A stretch of 64,000 nucleotides of DNA from Pantoea dispersa (GCF_014155765.1 NZ_SCKT01000001.1:248001-312000); one strand, 5' to 3'; counted from the stretch's first letter, positions 42,958 to 52,059 are shown. The notes: generated from the sequence alone by a model not told the origin. Numbers and translations: made by a program.

Positions 42958-43158
42958 TCAGTCCTCGCAGGATGGATGTAGAGAGTATGAACGCTGGCCG
43001 GATGATTGCCAGCGTGAAACCTTTGGTTCACCTTCCCCCGGATGACGCCCTGTTAAGGTGCAGCATCTGTGCCCATTGCCGAAGCAGCGTCTGACCCAAC
43101 CAGAATAGAAATCATTATTTTCAATACTTTAACTCACCATCATCCTGACCCTGCAAGA

Positions 43159-43174
43159 TGGTACAAAAGTTGCA
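43159..43174 (+). promoter_or_regulatory. Sigma-54-like -24/-12 promoter of hpxO
   Basis: TGGTAC-AAAAG-TTGCA fits the sigma-54 consensus TGGCAC-N5-TTGCA with one mismatch and exact GG/GC spacing. It lies 32 bases before the start codon, leaving room for a short leader with AAGGAG. Purine catabolism genes are often nitrogen controlled. Confidence 0.6.
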
Positions 43175-43205
43175 GGGCTTAGGGTGCACAGTAAAGGAGA
43201 CGGTA

Positions 43206-44363
43206 ATGAAAGCGATTGTGATTGGAGCGGGTATCGGCGGCATGAGCGCGGCGCTGGCGCTGGAAAAAGCGGGTTTCAGCACCGCAGTGTATGAAGCGGT
43301 GAAAGAGATGAAACCGGTCGGCGCGGCCATCTCTATCTGGCCTAACGGCGTGAAGTGCCTCAATGCGCTGGGTCTCAAGGCACAGCTGCGCGCGCTCGGC
43401 GGCAATATGGCGTTTATGGCTTACAACGATGGCCACAGCGGCAGCACCCTGACCCGCTTCAGTTTGTCACCGCTGGTGCAGCAGGTCGGCGAGTATCCTT
43501 ATCCGGTCGCACGCGCAGAGTTACAGGCGCTGCTGATCGACAGCTACGGCCGCGAACGCATTCGCTTTGGCAAACGCGTTGTGCGAGTGGAGCAGCATGC
43601 CAGCGGCGTGACCGCCTGGTTTGATGACGGCAGCCAGGCTGAAGGGGATTTTATGGTGGCCGCCGACGGCACCCACTCGGTGATTCGCCATCACGTGCTG
43701 GGCGAACACGTCGAGCGCCGCTACGCAGGCTACGTCAACTGGAATGGCCTGGTCACTATCGATGAAAGCATCGCGCCCGCCGATCAGTGGACCACGTTTG
43801 TCGGCGAGGGCAAGCGCGTCTCGCTGATGCCGGTGAGCGGTAACCGCTTCTACTTTTTCTTTGATGTCCCGCTGCCGAAAGGGCTGGCGCAGGATCGCGC
43901 AACGGTGAAAGACGATCTGCGCGGCTATTTTGCCGGCTGGGCCGAGCCGGTTCAGCGGCTGATCGCCAGCATTGACGCACAAACCACCAATCGCGTGGAG
44001 ATTCATGATATCGAACCCTTCAGCCGCTTTGTCAGAGGACGTGTGGCGCTGCTGGGGGATGCGGCACACAGCACCACGCCGGATATCGGTCAGGGCGGCT
44101 GTGCGGCCATGGAAGATGCGGTGGTACTGGCGCAAACCCTGACTGCACATTCGCTGGGCATTGAGGATGGCCTGCTGCGCTATGAGGCGCGGCGCGTGGC
44201 GCGCACCCGTGATTTGGTGCTGAAAGCGCGCAAGCGTTGTGATGTCACCCACGCCAAAGATGCGGCGGTCACCGCGGAATGGTATGCCGGACTGAAAGAG
44301 GAAACCGGCGAACGCGTGCTGGCCGGCATGTGTGACACCATTGAAGGCGGTCCGCTGGGATAA
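43206..44363 (+). CDS. hpxO: FAD-dependent urate hydroxylase
   Basis: A 385-residue flavin monooxygenase that converts urate to 5-hydroxyisourate with NADH and O2. It matches Klebsiella HpxO along its length: IGAGIGG at residues 6-12, the second FAD motif GDAAHSTTPDIGQGG at about 284-298, and both residues known to be important for catalysis, Arg204 in GEGKR and Tyr216 in NRFYFFF, at the same numbers. AAGGAG precedes the ATG at 43206. The other hpx genes are not adjacent; guaD lies two genes away. A sigma-54-like promoter is upstream. Confidence 0.95.
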   Translation: MKAIVIGAGIGGMSAALALEKAGFSTAVYEAVKEMKPVGAAISIWPNGVKCLNALGLKAQLRALGGNMAFMAYNDGHSGSTLTRFSLSPLVQQVGEYPYPVARAELQALLIDSYGRERIRFGKRVVRVEQHASGVTAWFDDGSQAEGDFMVAADGTHSVIRHHVLGEHVERRYAGYVNWNGLVTIDESIAPADQWTTFVGEGKRVSLMPVSGNRFYFFFDVPLPKGLAQDRATVKDDLRGYFAGWAEPVQRLIASIDAQTTNRVEIHDIEPFSRFVRGRVALLGDAAHSTTPDIGQGGCAAMEDAVVLAQTLTAHSLGIEDGLLRYEARRVARTRDLVLKARKRCDVTHAKDAAVTAEWYAGLKEETGERVLAGMCDTIEGGPLG

Positions 44364-44370
44364 GCGTGCA

Positions 44371-44398
44371 GGCCAGCCAGCTGCACCGCTGGCTGGCC
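44371..44398. terminator. Bidirectional hairpin between hpxO and dcp
   Basis: GGCCAGCCAGC (44371-44381) and GCTGGCTGGCC (44388-44398) form a perfect 11-bp stem with a 6-base loop between two convergent genes. No long T-run on either side. Confidence 0.6.
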
Positions 44399-44414
44399 CT
44401 TCGGTTACGGCGCG

Positions 44415-46466
44415 TTACGCCTCGTCGAGGCCGCGGTGTTTCAGCATCGGCCCGATGTCCGGCGCTTTACCGCGCCAGGCCAGCCACAGATGCTGCAGAT
44501 CGCTGCTGTTACCGCGCGACAGAATCTGCTCACGGAAGCGCTGACCATTTTCGCGCGTCAGACCGCCCCGCTCGACAAACGCCTGATAACCATCGTCGGC
44601 CAGCATCTGCGTCCAGATATAGGCGTAATACCCGGCCGCGTAGCCGCCACCCCAGATATGACGGAAGTAGCTGGAGCGATAGCGCGGCGGCACGGCACTC
44701 AGGGCAATATTCTCCGCCGCCAGCGCCTGCTGCTCAAAATGGCTGACATCCTGCGGATTATCGTGCGGTGACAGCGAGTGCCACTGCAAATCAAGCAGTG
44801 CCGCCGCCAGCAGTTCGGTCATGTCATAGCCTTTGTTGAATTTCGCTGCGCGCACCATTTTGTCGCGCAGCGCAGCGGGCATCGCTTCACCGGTCTGATA
44901 ATGACGTGCATAGTGGGCAAACACCTGATCCTGACTGGCCCAGTGTTCGTTGATTTGCGACGGAAACTCGACAAAATCACGCGGTGTGGCGGTGCCGGAC
45001 AGGCTGGCATAGCGCTGGGTGGCGAACAGGCCGTGCAGCGTGTGGCCAAACTCATGGAACAGCGTGATCACCTCATCCCAGCTGAGCAGTGCCGGCTGAC
45101 CGGGCTGCGGCTTGCTGTAATTGCAGACGTTGTAAATCACCGGCCGGCTTTCCAGCAGCGTCGACTGGTCGACGAAATTGCCCATCCATGCGCCACCGCT
45201 CTTGTTATCCCGCGTGAAGAAATCGGTGTAGAACAGCGCTAACGGCGCACCGTCGGCATCGAAAATCTCATAAACGTTGACGTCCGGATGGTAGACCGGC
45301 AGATCGTGGCGCTGTTCAAAGCGAATGCCATACAGCTGGCTGGCACACCAGAACAAGCCCTTTTCCAGTACAGTGTTGAGCTCAAAATAGGGGCGGATTT
45401 GCCCTTCGTCCAGCGCGTATTGCGCGGTGCGTACCTGCTCCGCGTAGTAATTCCAGTCCCAGGCGCGCAGCGGGAAGCTGTGGTTTTGGTCGGCGATCAG
45501 CTGCTGAATATCCGCCGCTTCTCGCCCGGCGCGCGCCGTCGCGGCGGGCACAATGTTGCGCATAAAGGACTGGGCGGCTTCCGGCGTTTTCGCCATCTGA
45601 TCCTGCAGGCTCCATGCTGCAAAGCTGTCGAAGCCCAGCAGACTGGCCTGCTGCGCACGCAGTTGCGCCATACGCGAGACGATGGCGCGCGTGTCGTTGT
45701 CGTCACCCTGTTCGCTGCGCGTCAGCGCCTGCTGAAACAGCGCTTCGCGCGTGGCGCGCACCGTCAGCGACTGCAGCACCGGCTGCTGGGTGGTATTTTG
45801 CAGAGGGATTAGCCATGCGTCGTGCAGCCCGCGCGCCTCGGCGGCATCCTTCGCCTGTGCCAGCGCCGCCGGCGACAGGCCGTCCAGCGCCGCCGCGCTG
45901 CTGACGGTATAAGCCGCAGCGTTAGTTGCTGCCAGCAGCCGGTTACCGAAACGCGTGCCCAGACTGGCCAGCTCCTGATTGCAGGCGCGCAGTTGCGCTT
46001 TATCGCTCTCACTCAGGCTGGCACCGGCCAGCTGGAAGCGCTGCCAGGTGACTTCCACCAGACGCATCGCTTCGGCATCCGGGCACTGCGAACCGCGCTG
46101 CTGATAGACGCTGTCGAGCCGCGCAAACAGCGCCGGGTTAAGGTAGATTTCGTCATTGAGCGCCGTCAGCTGCGGGGTGATCAGCTCGTCAACCTGCTGG
46201 AGTCGCTCGCTGGTATTGGCTGAGGTCATCGCGGCAAAAACGGGGTACACCCGATTTAGCAGGCTACCGCTGCGCTCCAGCGCTTCATAGGTATTAGCAA
46301 AGGTTGCCGGCTCGGGGTTGCTGGCAATGGCCGCCACTTCCTGGCGCTTTTCGACGATTCCGGCTTCCAGCGCCGGCAGGAAATGCGCTTCGTCGATCAG
46401 ATCAAACGGCGGTGTCTGGTACGGCAACGGGCTGACGTTAAAAAACGGATTGGCACGTGAAGTCAT
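44415..46466 (-). CDS. dcp: Dipeptidyl carboxypeptidase II
   Basis: A 683-residue M3 family zinc metallopeptidase that removes C-terminal dipeptides. The zinc motif HEFGH is at residues 471-475 (FHEFGHTLHGL), with the third ligand expected in the LLSRP/NVCNYSK-downstream helix region typical of the family. Length and N-terminus (NPFFNVSPLPYQTPPFDLI) agree with E. coli Dcp (681). AGGAG lies 6 bases before the ATG. It is next to ydfG in E. coli; here guaD has come between them, 50 bases upstream of dcp. Confidence 0.95.
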   Translation of the reverse strand: MTSRANPFFNVSPLPYQTPPFDLIDEAHFLPALEAGIVEKRQEVAAIASNPEPATFANTYEALERSGSLLNRVYPVFAAMTSANTSERLQQVDELITPQLTALNDEIYLNPALFARLDSVYQQRGSQCPDAEAMRLVEVTWQRFQLAGASLSESDKAQLRACNQELASLGTRFGNRLLAATNAAAYTVSSAAALDGLSPAALAQAKDAAEARGLHDAWLIPLQNTTQQPVLQSLTVRATREALFQQALTRSEQGDDNDTRAIVSRMAQLRAQQASLLGFDSFAAWSLQDQMAKTPEAAQSFMRNIVPAATARAGREAADIQQLIADQNHSFPLRAWDWNYYAEQVRTAQYALDEGQIRPYFELNTVLEKGLFWCASQLYGIRFEQRHDLPVYHPDVNVYEIFDADGAPLALFYTDFFTRDNKSGGAWMGNFVDQSTLLESRPVIYNVCNYSKPQPGQPALLSWDEVITLFHEFGHTLHGLFATQRYASLSGTATPRDFVEFPSQINEHWASQDQVFAHYARHYQTGEAMPAALRDKMVRAAKFNKGYDMTELLAAALLDLQWHSLSPHDNPQDVSHFEQQALAAENIALSAVPPRYRSSYFRHIWGGGYAAGYYAYIWTQMLADDGYQAFVERGGLTRENGQRFREQILSRGNSSDLQHLWLAWRGKAPDIGPMLKHRGLDEA

Positions 46467-46516
46467 TATCGCTCCTGATAATCAGCAACGCCGCAGCCAC
46501 CTGCGGCGGGATGCTT

Positions 46517-47875
46517 TTATCCTGGCAGTTTCGTCGCCTGGCAACAACCTTGCGCGTGCGTATGGCTTTCGCGCTGCCACACGCACTTACCGTTGACCCA
46601 GGTTTGCGCGATGTTACGGTCATCACCCAGCGTCATCAGGACAAACAAACGCTGATGGATATCGTCGCTGTTGGCCATGCGCAGCTGCTGCAGCGGTGAT
46701 ACGGCAGGATCGATCACCACAAAATCCGCCTCTTTACCGGGGTTGAAGTTGCCGATTTTGTCATCAAGATCCAGCGCATGGGCGCCGCCCAGCGTGGCGT
46801 GGTAAATCGCTTCTGCGGCACTGAGTTTGTACTGCTGCAGCTGCCCCACCTTATAGGCTTCACCCAGCGTCTGCAGCATATTGAAGGTGGTGCCGGCGCC
46901 GACATCGGTGCCCATGCCCATGCGCACGCGCTGCTGCCAGCGGCGTTTAAGATTGAACAGTCCGCTGCCGAGGAACAGGTTGGAGGTCGGACAGAAGGCC
47001 ATCGCCGAGTCGGTGTCGTGCAGGCACTGCCATTCGCGATCCTCCAGATGCAGGCAGTGGGCAAATACGCTGCGTTTGCCGGTGAGCTGATGCTGGTGAT
47101 ACACATCAAGATAACCGTCATGGGCGGGAAACAGCGTTTTTACCCAGGCGATCTCCTGCTGATTTTCGCTGAGATGGGTATGCAGCCAGGTGTCGGGAAA
47201 CTCGTTTTTCAGCTGCTGCACTTTCTCCAGCAGCTGCGGCGATGAGGTCGGCGCAAAGCGCGGCGTCAGCGCATAACCGAGACGCCCGCGCTGGTGCCAG
47301 CGCTGAATCAGCTCACGCGTCTGCTGATAACTTTGCGCCGGCGTTTCGGTCAGTTCCGGCGGTGCGTGACGATCCATCATTACCTTGCCGGCGATCAGCC
47401 GCATCTCCAGCTGTTCGGCGGCGCTGAACAGCGCGTCTACCGATTGCGGATGCACCGTACCAAACACCAGCGCAGTCGTGGTGCCGTTGGCCAGCAGCTG
47501 TTGCAGGAAAAACGCTGACATGCGCGCCGCGTGCGCCGCACAGTGATACTGGCTCTCGACCGGAAAAGTGTACTGATTGAGCCACTCCAGCAGCTGTTCA
47601 CCGAATGCGCCGATCATTTCGGTCTGCGGATAGTGAATATGGGTATCCACAAACCCCGGCAGGATCAGCTTGCCGCGCAGATCGATCACCTGCGTTGATT
47701 CCAGGTGTTGATGTGCCGGCTGCCAGCGCTCCAGACTCACCACTTTACCGTCGCGCAGCGTCAGCAGACCGTCTTCAATATAGCGTGCCTGGTCGGCGAA
47801 ACCATCGGGCTGGTCAGCCAGCGCGGGGAAATCAAAAAAACTGGCGCGCAGGCGGATTACAACAGAGTCAGACAT
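46517..47875 (-). CDS. guaD: Guanine deaminase
   Basis: A 452-residue amidohydrolase converting guanine to xanthine plus ammonia. The zinc-binding HxH is His79-x-His81 in GFVDTHIHYPQ, with later motifs WLHTHLSENQ, SVFAHCLHLED and GMGTDVGAGTTFNML. An open frame extends 65 codons upstream, but GAAGGAAG before the ATG at 47875 and the family N-terminus fix the start. It is tandem with dcp and divergent from ydfG. A sigma-54-like element and two PurR-like boxes lie upstream, suggesting both nitrogen and purine control. Confidence 0.93.
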   Translation of the reverse strand: MSDSVVIRLRASFFDFPALADQPDGFADQARYIEDGLLTLRDGKVVSLERWQPAHQHLESTQVIDLRGKLILPGFVDTHIHYPQTEMIGAFGEQLLEWLNQYTFPVESQYHCAAHAARMSAFFLQQLLANGTTTALVFGTVHPQSVDALFSAAEQLEMRLIAGKVMMDRHAPPELTETPAQSYQQTRELIQRWHQRGRLGYALTPRFAPTSSPQLLEKVQQLKNEFPDTWLHTHLSENQQEIAWVKTLFPAHDGYLDVYHQHQLTGKRSVFAHCLHLEDREWQCLHDTDSAMAFCPTSNLFLGSGLFNLKRRWQQRVRMGMGTDVGAGTTFNMLQTLGEAYKVGQLQQYKLSAAEAIYHATLGGAHALDLDDKIGNFNPGKEADFVVIDPAVSPLQQLRMANSDDIHQRLFVLMTLGDDRNIAQTWVNGKCVWQRESHTHAQGCCQATKLPG

Positions 47876-47928
47876 GACGCTTCCTTCAGGGTGTAATGCA
47901 GGTTTCAGATAGATATAGCAAAGATATT

Positions 47929-47943
47929 GCAAACCGCATGCCA
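47929..47943 (-). promoter_or_regulatory. Sigma-54-like -24/-12 promoter of guaD
   Basis: On the minus strand TGGCAT-GCGGT-TTGC, followed by A, matches TGGCAC-N5-TTGCA with one mismatch. It ends 53 bases upstream of the guaD start codon. Confidence 0.6.
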
Positions 47944-48018
47944 GGCAAGTCCACCCAACAATCACTTTAAATTCAGATAAATACCCAATTTCAGCGCGAT
48001 TATCGTCGCAAAAATTGC

Positions 48019-48046
48019 AGGCAATCGTATGCGTAACCGATTGCCT
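48019..48046. promoter_or_regulatory. Two overlapping PurR-like boxes
   Basis: AGGCAATCGTATGCGT (plus, 48019-48034) and AGGCAATCGGTTACGC (minus, 48046-48031) each match the PurR consensus ANGCAANCGNTTNCNT in 10 of 11 fixed positions. Together they create a 10-bp inverted repeat CAGGCAATCG / CGATTGCCTG (48018-48047). They lie about 145 bases upstream of guaD and 200 upstream of ydfG. Confidence 0.5.
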
Positions 48047-48130
48047 GTTCGTGGTATTGCGCTTGCGCATTGCGCTGGCGTTATACGCCGGGAAAATGTG
48101 CCTGATCGGGCACGCTCATGGTGCAGGGCC

Positions 48131-48145
48131 GCACCGAAAACGTGC
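48131..48145. promoter_or_regulatory. NtrC-like site upstream of guaD
   Basis: GCAC-N7-GTGC has the outer arms and spacing of an NtrC site, about 190 bases upstream of the guaD -24/-12 element. The inner positions do not match well. Confidence 0.3.
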
Positions 48146-48248
48146 AGGAAAGATTCTGCAACACGCCGCTCACGCTTTTCATGAGCGCCGCTGCGGGGTT
48201 AATGCTAAGGTGTGGCAGAGAACCTGAAATTGTATAAGGAACAGTGAG

Positions 48249-48995
48249 ATGATTATTTTTGTTACCGGTGCTACTGCCGGTTTTGGTCAAAGTATCACCC
48301 GCCGCTTCATTGCTAAAGGTCACAAAGTGATCGCCAGCGGACGCCGTGCTGAGCGTTTGCAGGAATTAAAACAGGAACTGGGCGACAACCTGTACACCGT
48401 GCAGCTGGATGTGCGTAACCGCGCGGCTATCGAAGAAGCCATCGCCGCCCTGCCCGCCGAATGGCGTGATATCGATGTGCTGGTTAACAATGCCGGGCTG
48501 GCGCTGGGCGTCGAACCGGCGCATAAAGCCAGCGTTGAAGACTGGGAAAATATGATCGACACCAACAACAAAGGGCTGGTGTATATGACGCGCGCCGTGC
48601 TGCCTGCCATGGTAGAGCGCAACGTCGGTCACATCGTCAATATTGGCTCGATAGCCGGCAGCTGGCCGTACGCCGGTGGCAACGTGTACGGGGCAACCAA
48701 GGCGTTTGTGCGCCAGTTCAGCCTCAACCTGCGCACCGACCTGCACGGCACCGCGCTGCGCGTTACCGATATCGAGCCTGGCCTGGTGGGCGGCACCGAG
48801 TTTTCGAACGTGCGCTTCAAAGGTGACGATGGCCGCGCGGATGCGGTGTATGAAGGCACCACCGCGCTGACGGCGGAAGACGTGACGGAAGCGGTCTATT
48901 GGGTGACCACGCTGCCGAAGCACGTCAACATCAACACGCTGGAAATTATGCCGGTGACGCAAACCACCGCCGGACTGAAAGTGTTTAAAGGATAA
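48249..48995 (+). CDS. ydfG: NADP-dependent 3-hydroxy acid dehydrogenase YdfG
   Basis: A 248-residue SDR that oxidises L-allo-threonine and related 3-hydroxy acids and reduces malonic semialdehyde. TGATAGFG at residues 6-13, NNAG at 80-83 and the triad Ser134, Tyr147, Lys151 are at the positions of the E. coli enzyme. Arg32-Arg33 after the second strand favours NADP. AAGGA precedes the ATG. It lies close to dcp as in E. coli, with guaD inserted between. Confidence 0.95.
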   Translation: MIIFVTGATAGFGQSITRRFIAKGHKVIASGRRAERLQELKQELGDNLYTVQLDVRNRAAIEEAIAALPAEWRDIDVLVNNAGLALGVEPAHKASVEDWENMIDTNNKGLVYMTRAVLPAMVERNVGHIVNIGSIAGSWPYAGGNVYGATKAFVRQFSLNLRTDLHGTALRVTDIEPGLVGGTEFSNVRFKGDDGRADAVYEGTTALTAEDVTEAVYWVTTLPKHVNINTLEIMPVTQTTAGLKVFKG

Positions 48996-49040
48996 GCAAG
49001 CTGCGCGTGGCGGCCCGTCGGGTCGCCCTGCACGGCCGGT

Positions 49041-49370
49041 TCAGGCCTTGCCCCAGCCGATAACGATAATCAGCATGCCGCTGAACGCCACCAGCGCACC
49101 GACCCAATCCCACGCACTCAGTTTGACGCCATCGACCAGCCGCAGCCAGATTAGCGCCGTTAACACATACACGCCGCCATAAGCCGCATACACCCGGCCA
49201 CTGGCTGCCGGATGCAGGGTCAGCAGCCAGACAAACAGCGCCAGGCTGGCTGCGGCCGGTAATAATAGCCAGGCGCTCATGCCGCGCTTCAGCCACAGCC
49301 ACGGCAGAAAACAGCCGGTGATCTCGGCAATCGCAGTGATAAAAAACAGCAGCGCGGTTTTCACCAGCAT
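49041..49370 (-). CDS. ynfA: UPF0060 membrane protein YnfA
   Basis: A 109-residue inner-membrane protein with four predicted helices, matching E. coli YnfA (108 residues) almost throughout, including [11 protein letters not shown] and [19 protein letters not shown]. It resembles small multidrug resistance transporters in size and topology, and a drug-export role has been proposed for the family. It is convergent with ydfG and divergent from ynfB, the conserved ynf gene order. Confidence 0.95.
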   Translation of the reverse strand: MLVKTALLFFITAIAEITGCFLPWLWLKRGMSAWLLLPAAASLALFVWLLTLHPAASGRVYAAYGGVYVLTALIWLRLVDGVKLSAWDWVGALVAFSGMLIIVIGWGKA

Positions 49371-49500
49371 ACAAAGTCTCTCTGATCGTTAAACAAACCG
49401 CTCACCGCTGGTGAGCAAAGAAGCAGCGATGATATACTGGCAGACAGTGTTGTGACAGCCGCCCTGCGCGCTGTGCTGGAGTTAACGAAAGGAAATGACG

Positions 49501-49836
49501 ATGAAAAAACTGTTTTCCGCCCTGCTGGCTACCACGCTGACCGCCAGCGTAATGCTGACTGCGCCGCTGGCTGTCGCTAAGACGGATCGCCTGATTATTG
49601 AAGATGGCAACAACGCGGCCAGTAACGAGGCGGCGCGTCAGAGCAAAGAGCAGTGGAACGATACGCGCAACCTGCGTAACAAGGTGAATACCCGCGTGGA
49701 GAAAGAGTTCGATAAGGCAGACCGGGCCTTTGATACCCGCGACGCCTGCGAAAAAAGCTACAACGTTAATGCGTACTGGGAACCGAACACCCTGCGCTGC
49801 CTCGATCGCCGCACCGGCCGTCCGCTGGCGCCGTAA
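49501..49836 (+). CDS. ynfB: Periplasmic protein YnfB (DUF1283)
   Basis: A 111-residue exported protein of the YnfB/DUF1283 family with a signal peptide (residues 1-26, cleavage after AVA). The mature part is polar and helical ([22 protein letters not shown]) and ends with a conserved [26 protein letters not shown] block containing two cysteines likely joined by a disulfide. AAAGG is 8 bases before the ATG at 49501, a better distance than for the ATG at 49495. The function is unknown. Confidence 0.88.
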   Translation: MKKLFSALLATTLTASVMLTAPLAVAKTDRLIIEDGNNAASNEAARQSKEQWNDTRNLRNKVNTRVEKEFDKADRAFDTRDACEKSYNVNAYWEPNTLRCLDRRTGRPLAP

Positions 49837-49888
49837 TGCGCGCCAGCTGCTATAGTTTTCACGGGAATGACGCAACAAGGAGTGAGTG

Positions 49889-50185
49889 ATGAAAAAACGT
49901 AATGCAGTTGTGTTGCTAATGGCGCTGGCGCTACCGCTGGCGGTGCAGGCGTCCTGCGAAAGCGTGCGCGCCGACATCAGCAAAAAGATCATCAACAATG
50001 GCGTGGCGGAATCGGATTTTACGCTGGATATCGTGCCGAACGATCAGGTTGATCAGGCAGGCGGTCAGGTCGTTGGCCACTGTGAAAACGACACGCAGAA
50101 AATCGTTTACAAGAAAAACGGCCGCGATGCGGATAGCAGCGTGCCGGACAGCGCGGGCAGCTCGCAGGATGCTCCCGCACAGTAA
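49889..50185 (+). CDS. ynfD: Periplasmic protein YnfD (DUF1161)
   Basis: A 98-residue exported protein of the DUF1161 family. After a signal peptide (residues 1-21, AVQA) the mature N-terminus has CESVRADISKKIINNGV and later HCENDTQKIVYKK, the two-cysteine family pattern, ending in a Ser/Asp-rich tail. AAGGAG lies 6 bases before the ATG. It follows ynfB by 52 bases. The function is not known. Confidence 0.88.
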   Translation: MKKRNAVVLLMALALPLAVQASCESVRADISKKIINNGVAESDFTLDIVPNDQVDQAGGQVVGHCENDTQKIVYKKNGRDADSSVPDSAGSSQDAPAQ

Positions 50186-50192
50186 CCTCTTC

Positions 50193-50212
50193 GGGCGGCT
50201 GGTCGGCCGCCC
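50193..50212. terminator. Hairpin between ynfD and convergent MFS gene
   Basis: GGGCGGC (50193-50199) pairs with GCCGCCC (50206-50212), followed by TGCTTTATT. It probably ends the ynfBD transcript and sits at the 3' end of the opposing exporter gene. Confidence 0.65.
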
Positions 50213-50216
50213 TGCT

Positions 50217-51677
50217 TTATTCCGCCTCCGGCCGCTGACGCGGCATCAGCCACGCAATCCACAACGTCAGCAGCGCAATCAGCAATGCCACCACAAATAC
50301 CCAGTGCAGCGAACTGGCAATCTGTCCGGTCCAAAAGTGTAACTGTTCCTGCGGCAGCGCCTGACGGCTCTCCGGTGCCATAATTTTCTGCATCGGATCG
50401 CTGGCCTGCGGCAGCCGCAGCGACAGGTTGAGATTGAGCACCGCGCCCATTATCGCGGTGCCGATGGCTGAACCCAGCATACGGCTGAACATGATCGAGG
50501 CGGTGCAGATGCCGCGAATTTCATAGTGCGCATGATTTTGTACCGAAACCAGAAAGGTGGTGCTGGTCATGCCCATCCCGGTGCCAATAACAAACGCCGT
50601 CAGCCCGGCCTGCATGATGCTGCTGTCGGCGCGCAGCAGCAGTAACAGCGCGCTGCCGGCAATCAGTAAAAACGCGCCGAGCTGCGCGGTAAAACGATAC
50701 GAGGTGATCAGCATCAGGCGCCCGCTGAGCGTACTGGCCAGCGGCCAGCCAATTGACATCATCGCCAGCGCGCTGCCCGCCTGCAGCGGCGTGCCGCCAG
50801 TAATGCCCTGAATCCACGTCGGCAGAAACGCGCTGATGCCCATCATGGTGGCCCCGATAATCAGGTTCCCGGCATTACCGGCCACAATCAGGCGGCTGCG
50901 CCACAGCGCCAGCGGAAACAGCGGCGCATCGGCCCGCTGCTCGTGATGTTTCAGCCGCCAGCCGGCCAGCAGCGCCAGCGCCAGGAACGGCACCAGCCAG
51001 AAACCCAGCGCTTCCGCCTGTAACAGCGCCACCAGCAGTGCGGTGACGCTGATCATCAACCAGCAGCTGCCGGTCAGATTCAGCGTTGCGCCCTGATGCT
51101 GTTCGCGCGCCGGCAGAAAACGCGCCAGCAGCAGCATGGAGAGCAAACCAATCGGCACGTTTACCCAGAAAATCACCGACCAGTTAAAGTGCTGAACCAG
51201 CCAGGCGCCGCTGAGCGGACCGATGACGGCCGCGACACCCCAGACGCTGGAGAGCCAGCCCTGCACGCTGGCGCGCTCGCGCGGCGAGTAAATGTCCGCC
51301 ACGATGGTGGTGGTCAGCGGCATGATCGCCCCGGCACCCAGGCCCTGAAAGGCACGAAATACAATCAGCCACGTCATACTATGGGCAAAACCGCACAGCA
51401 CCGAGCCCAGCAAAAACAGCGTTACGCCGATGAAAAATAATCGTTTGCGGCCCCAGATATCCGCCAGTCTTCCGTACAACGGGACGCTTACCGCCTGCGT
51501 CAGCAGATAAATAGAAAACACCCAGCCAAACTGCGCGAAACCGCCAAGATCGGCAATGATGGTTGGCATGGCCGTGGCCACAATGGTGACCTCAATGGCA
51601 GCCATAAACATCGCCAGCATGCAGGCAATCAGAATCCAGTGGCGATGTTCCGTTTGTATTTGTGCGCTTTCAGTCAT
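50217..51677 (-). CDS. DHA2 family (14-TM) MFS drug exporter
   Basis: A 486-residue proton-driven exporter of the EmrB/QacA type. Visible motifs are the TM1 region IACMLAMFMAAIEVTIVATAMPTI (motif D1), GRLADIWGRKRLF (motif A) and the TM5 antiporter motif WGVAAVIGPLSGAWL (motif C). It has no adjacent EmrA-like adaptor, so it probably works alone in the inner membrane. GGGAG precedes the ATG. Two palindromes lie in its upstream region. Substrates are presumably lipophilic toxic compounds. Confidence 0.88.
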   Translation of the reverse strand: MTESAQIQTEHRHWILIACMLAMFMAAIEVTIVATAMPTIIADLGGFAQFGWVFSIYLLTQAVSVPLYGRLADIWGRKRLFFIGVTLFLLGSVLCGFAHSMTWLIVFRAFQGLGAGAIMPLTTTIVADIYSPRERASVQGWLSSVWGVAAVIGPLSGAWLVQHFNWSVIFWVNVPIGLLSMLLLARFLPAREQHQGATLNLTGSCWLMISVTALLVALLQAEALGFWLVPFLALALLAGWRLKHHEQRADAPLFPLALWRSRLIVAGNAGNLIIGATMMGISAFLPTWIQGITGGTPLQAGSALAMMSIGWPLASTLSGRLMLITSYRFTAQLGAFLLIAGSALLLLLRADSSIMQAGLTAFVIGTGMGMTSTTFLVSVQNHAHYEIRGICTASIMFSRMLGSAIGTAIMGAVLNLNLSLRLPQASDPMQKIMAPESRQALPQEQLHFWTGQIASSLHWVFVVALLIALLTLWIAWLMPRQRPEAE

Positions 51678-52059
51678 ACGTCTCCCTTTTTCTTACAAGG
51701 CTAGTCGAAATTTCGCCGACTCAGTTTCCTCTGTGTGCGCCTATTTGTGACAATGTCACCTATCTTGATGAAATTTTTTTATTGTAGAGCGACACCTTAT
51801 TTCATGCGGGTTTCGCTTAGTTTTACCGCTTTTGTATCTACCTGATTTTGCCGTGAAAACTGGCAATGATCATCAAGCGTTGCTATAGCTCTAAAGGCAG
51901 TTTCTGGTTTTTCACTGTGAAAAAGCCGGGAAACAGTCATTTTAACTGCAATTTGACAGCGTGCTGGATTTTCGTCTGTGTATTGCACCGCATAACGCCG
52001 GTACGCTGAAAATAACGTCATAAAATCAATCGATTTTTTCAATCAGGGAGACGCACGCT
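51678..52059. promoter_or_regulatory. Divergent spacer between MFS exporter and osm operon
   Basis: Of 382 bases, the half near the exporter holds a 10-bp palindrome CGAAATTTCG (51706-51715) and a 13-bp palindrome GTGACA-A-TGTCAC (51747-51759), plausible sites for a TetR/MarR-type repressor. The half near the osm operon is AT-rich (a T-run at 51774-51780) and should hold its promoter, but no specific site could be named. An 81-codon open frame here is not convincing. Confidence 0.45.

Larger units (their letters stand above)
47876..48248. other. guaD-ydfG divergent regulatory spacer (373 bp)
   Basis: It contains the sigma-54-like element of guaD, two overlapping PurR-like boxes and an NtrC-like inverted site, listed separately. 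No small gene is supported; the guaD-frame extension through here is rejected as coding. Confidence 0.6.

Noticed and set aside
47876-48070. 65-codon upstream extension of the guaD frame
   Set aside because: The extension has no family similarity, covers the promoter region and lacks a ribosome binding site; the ATG at 47875 has a good one.
51797-52042. 81-codon minus-strand open frame in the MFS-osm spacer
   Set aside because: Unusual composition, no clear ribosome binding site and no recognisable domain; it occupies a promoter region.
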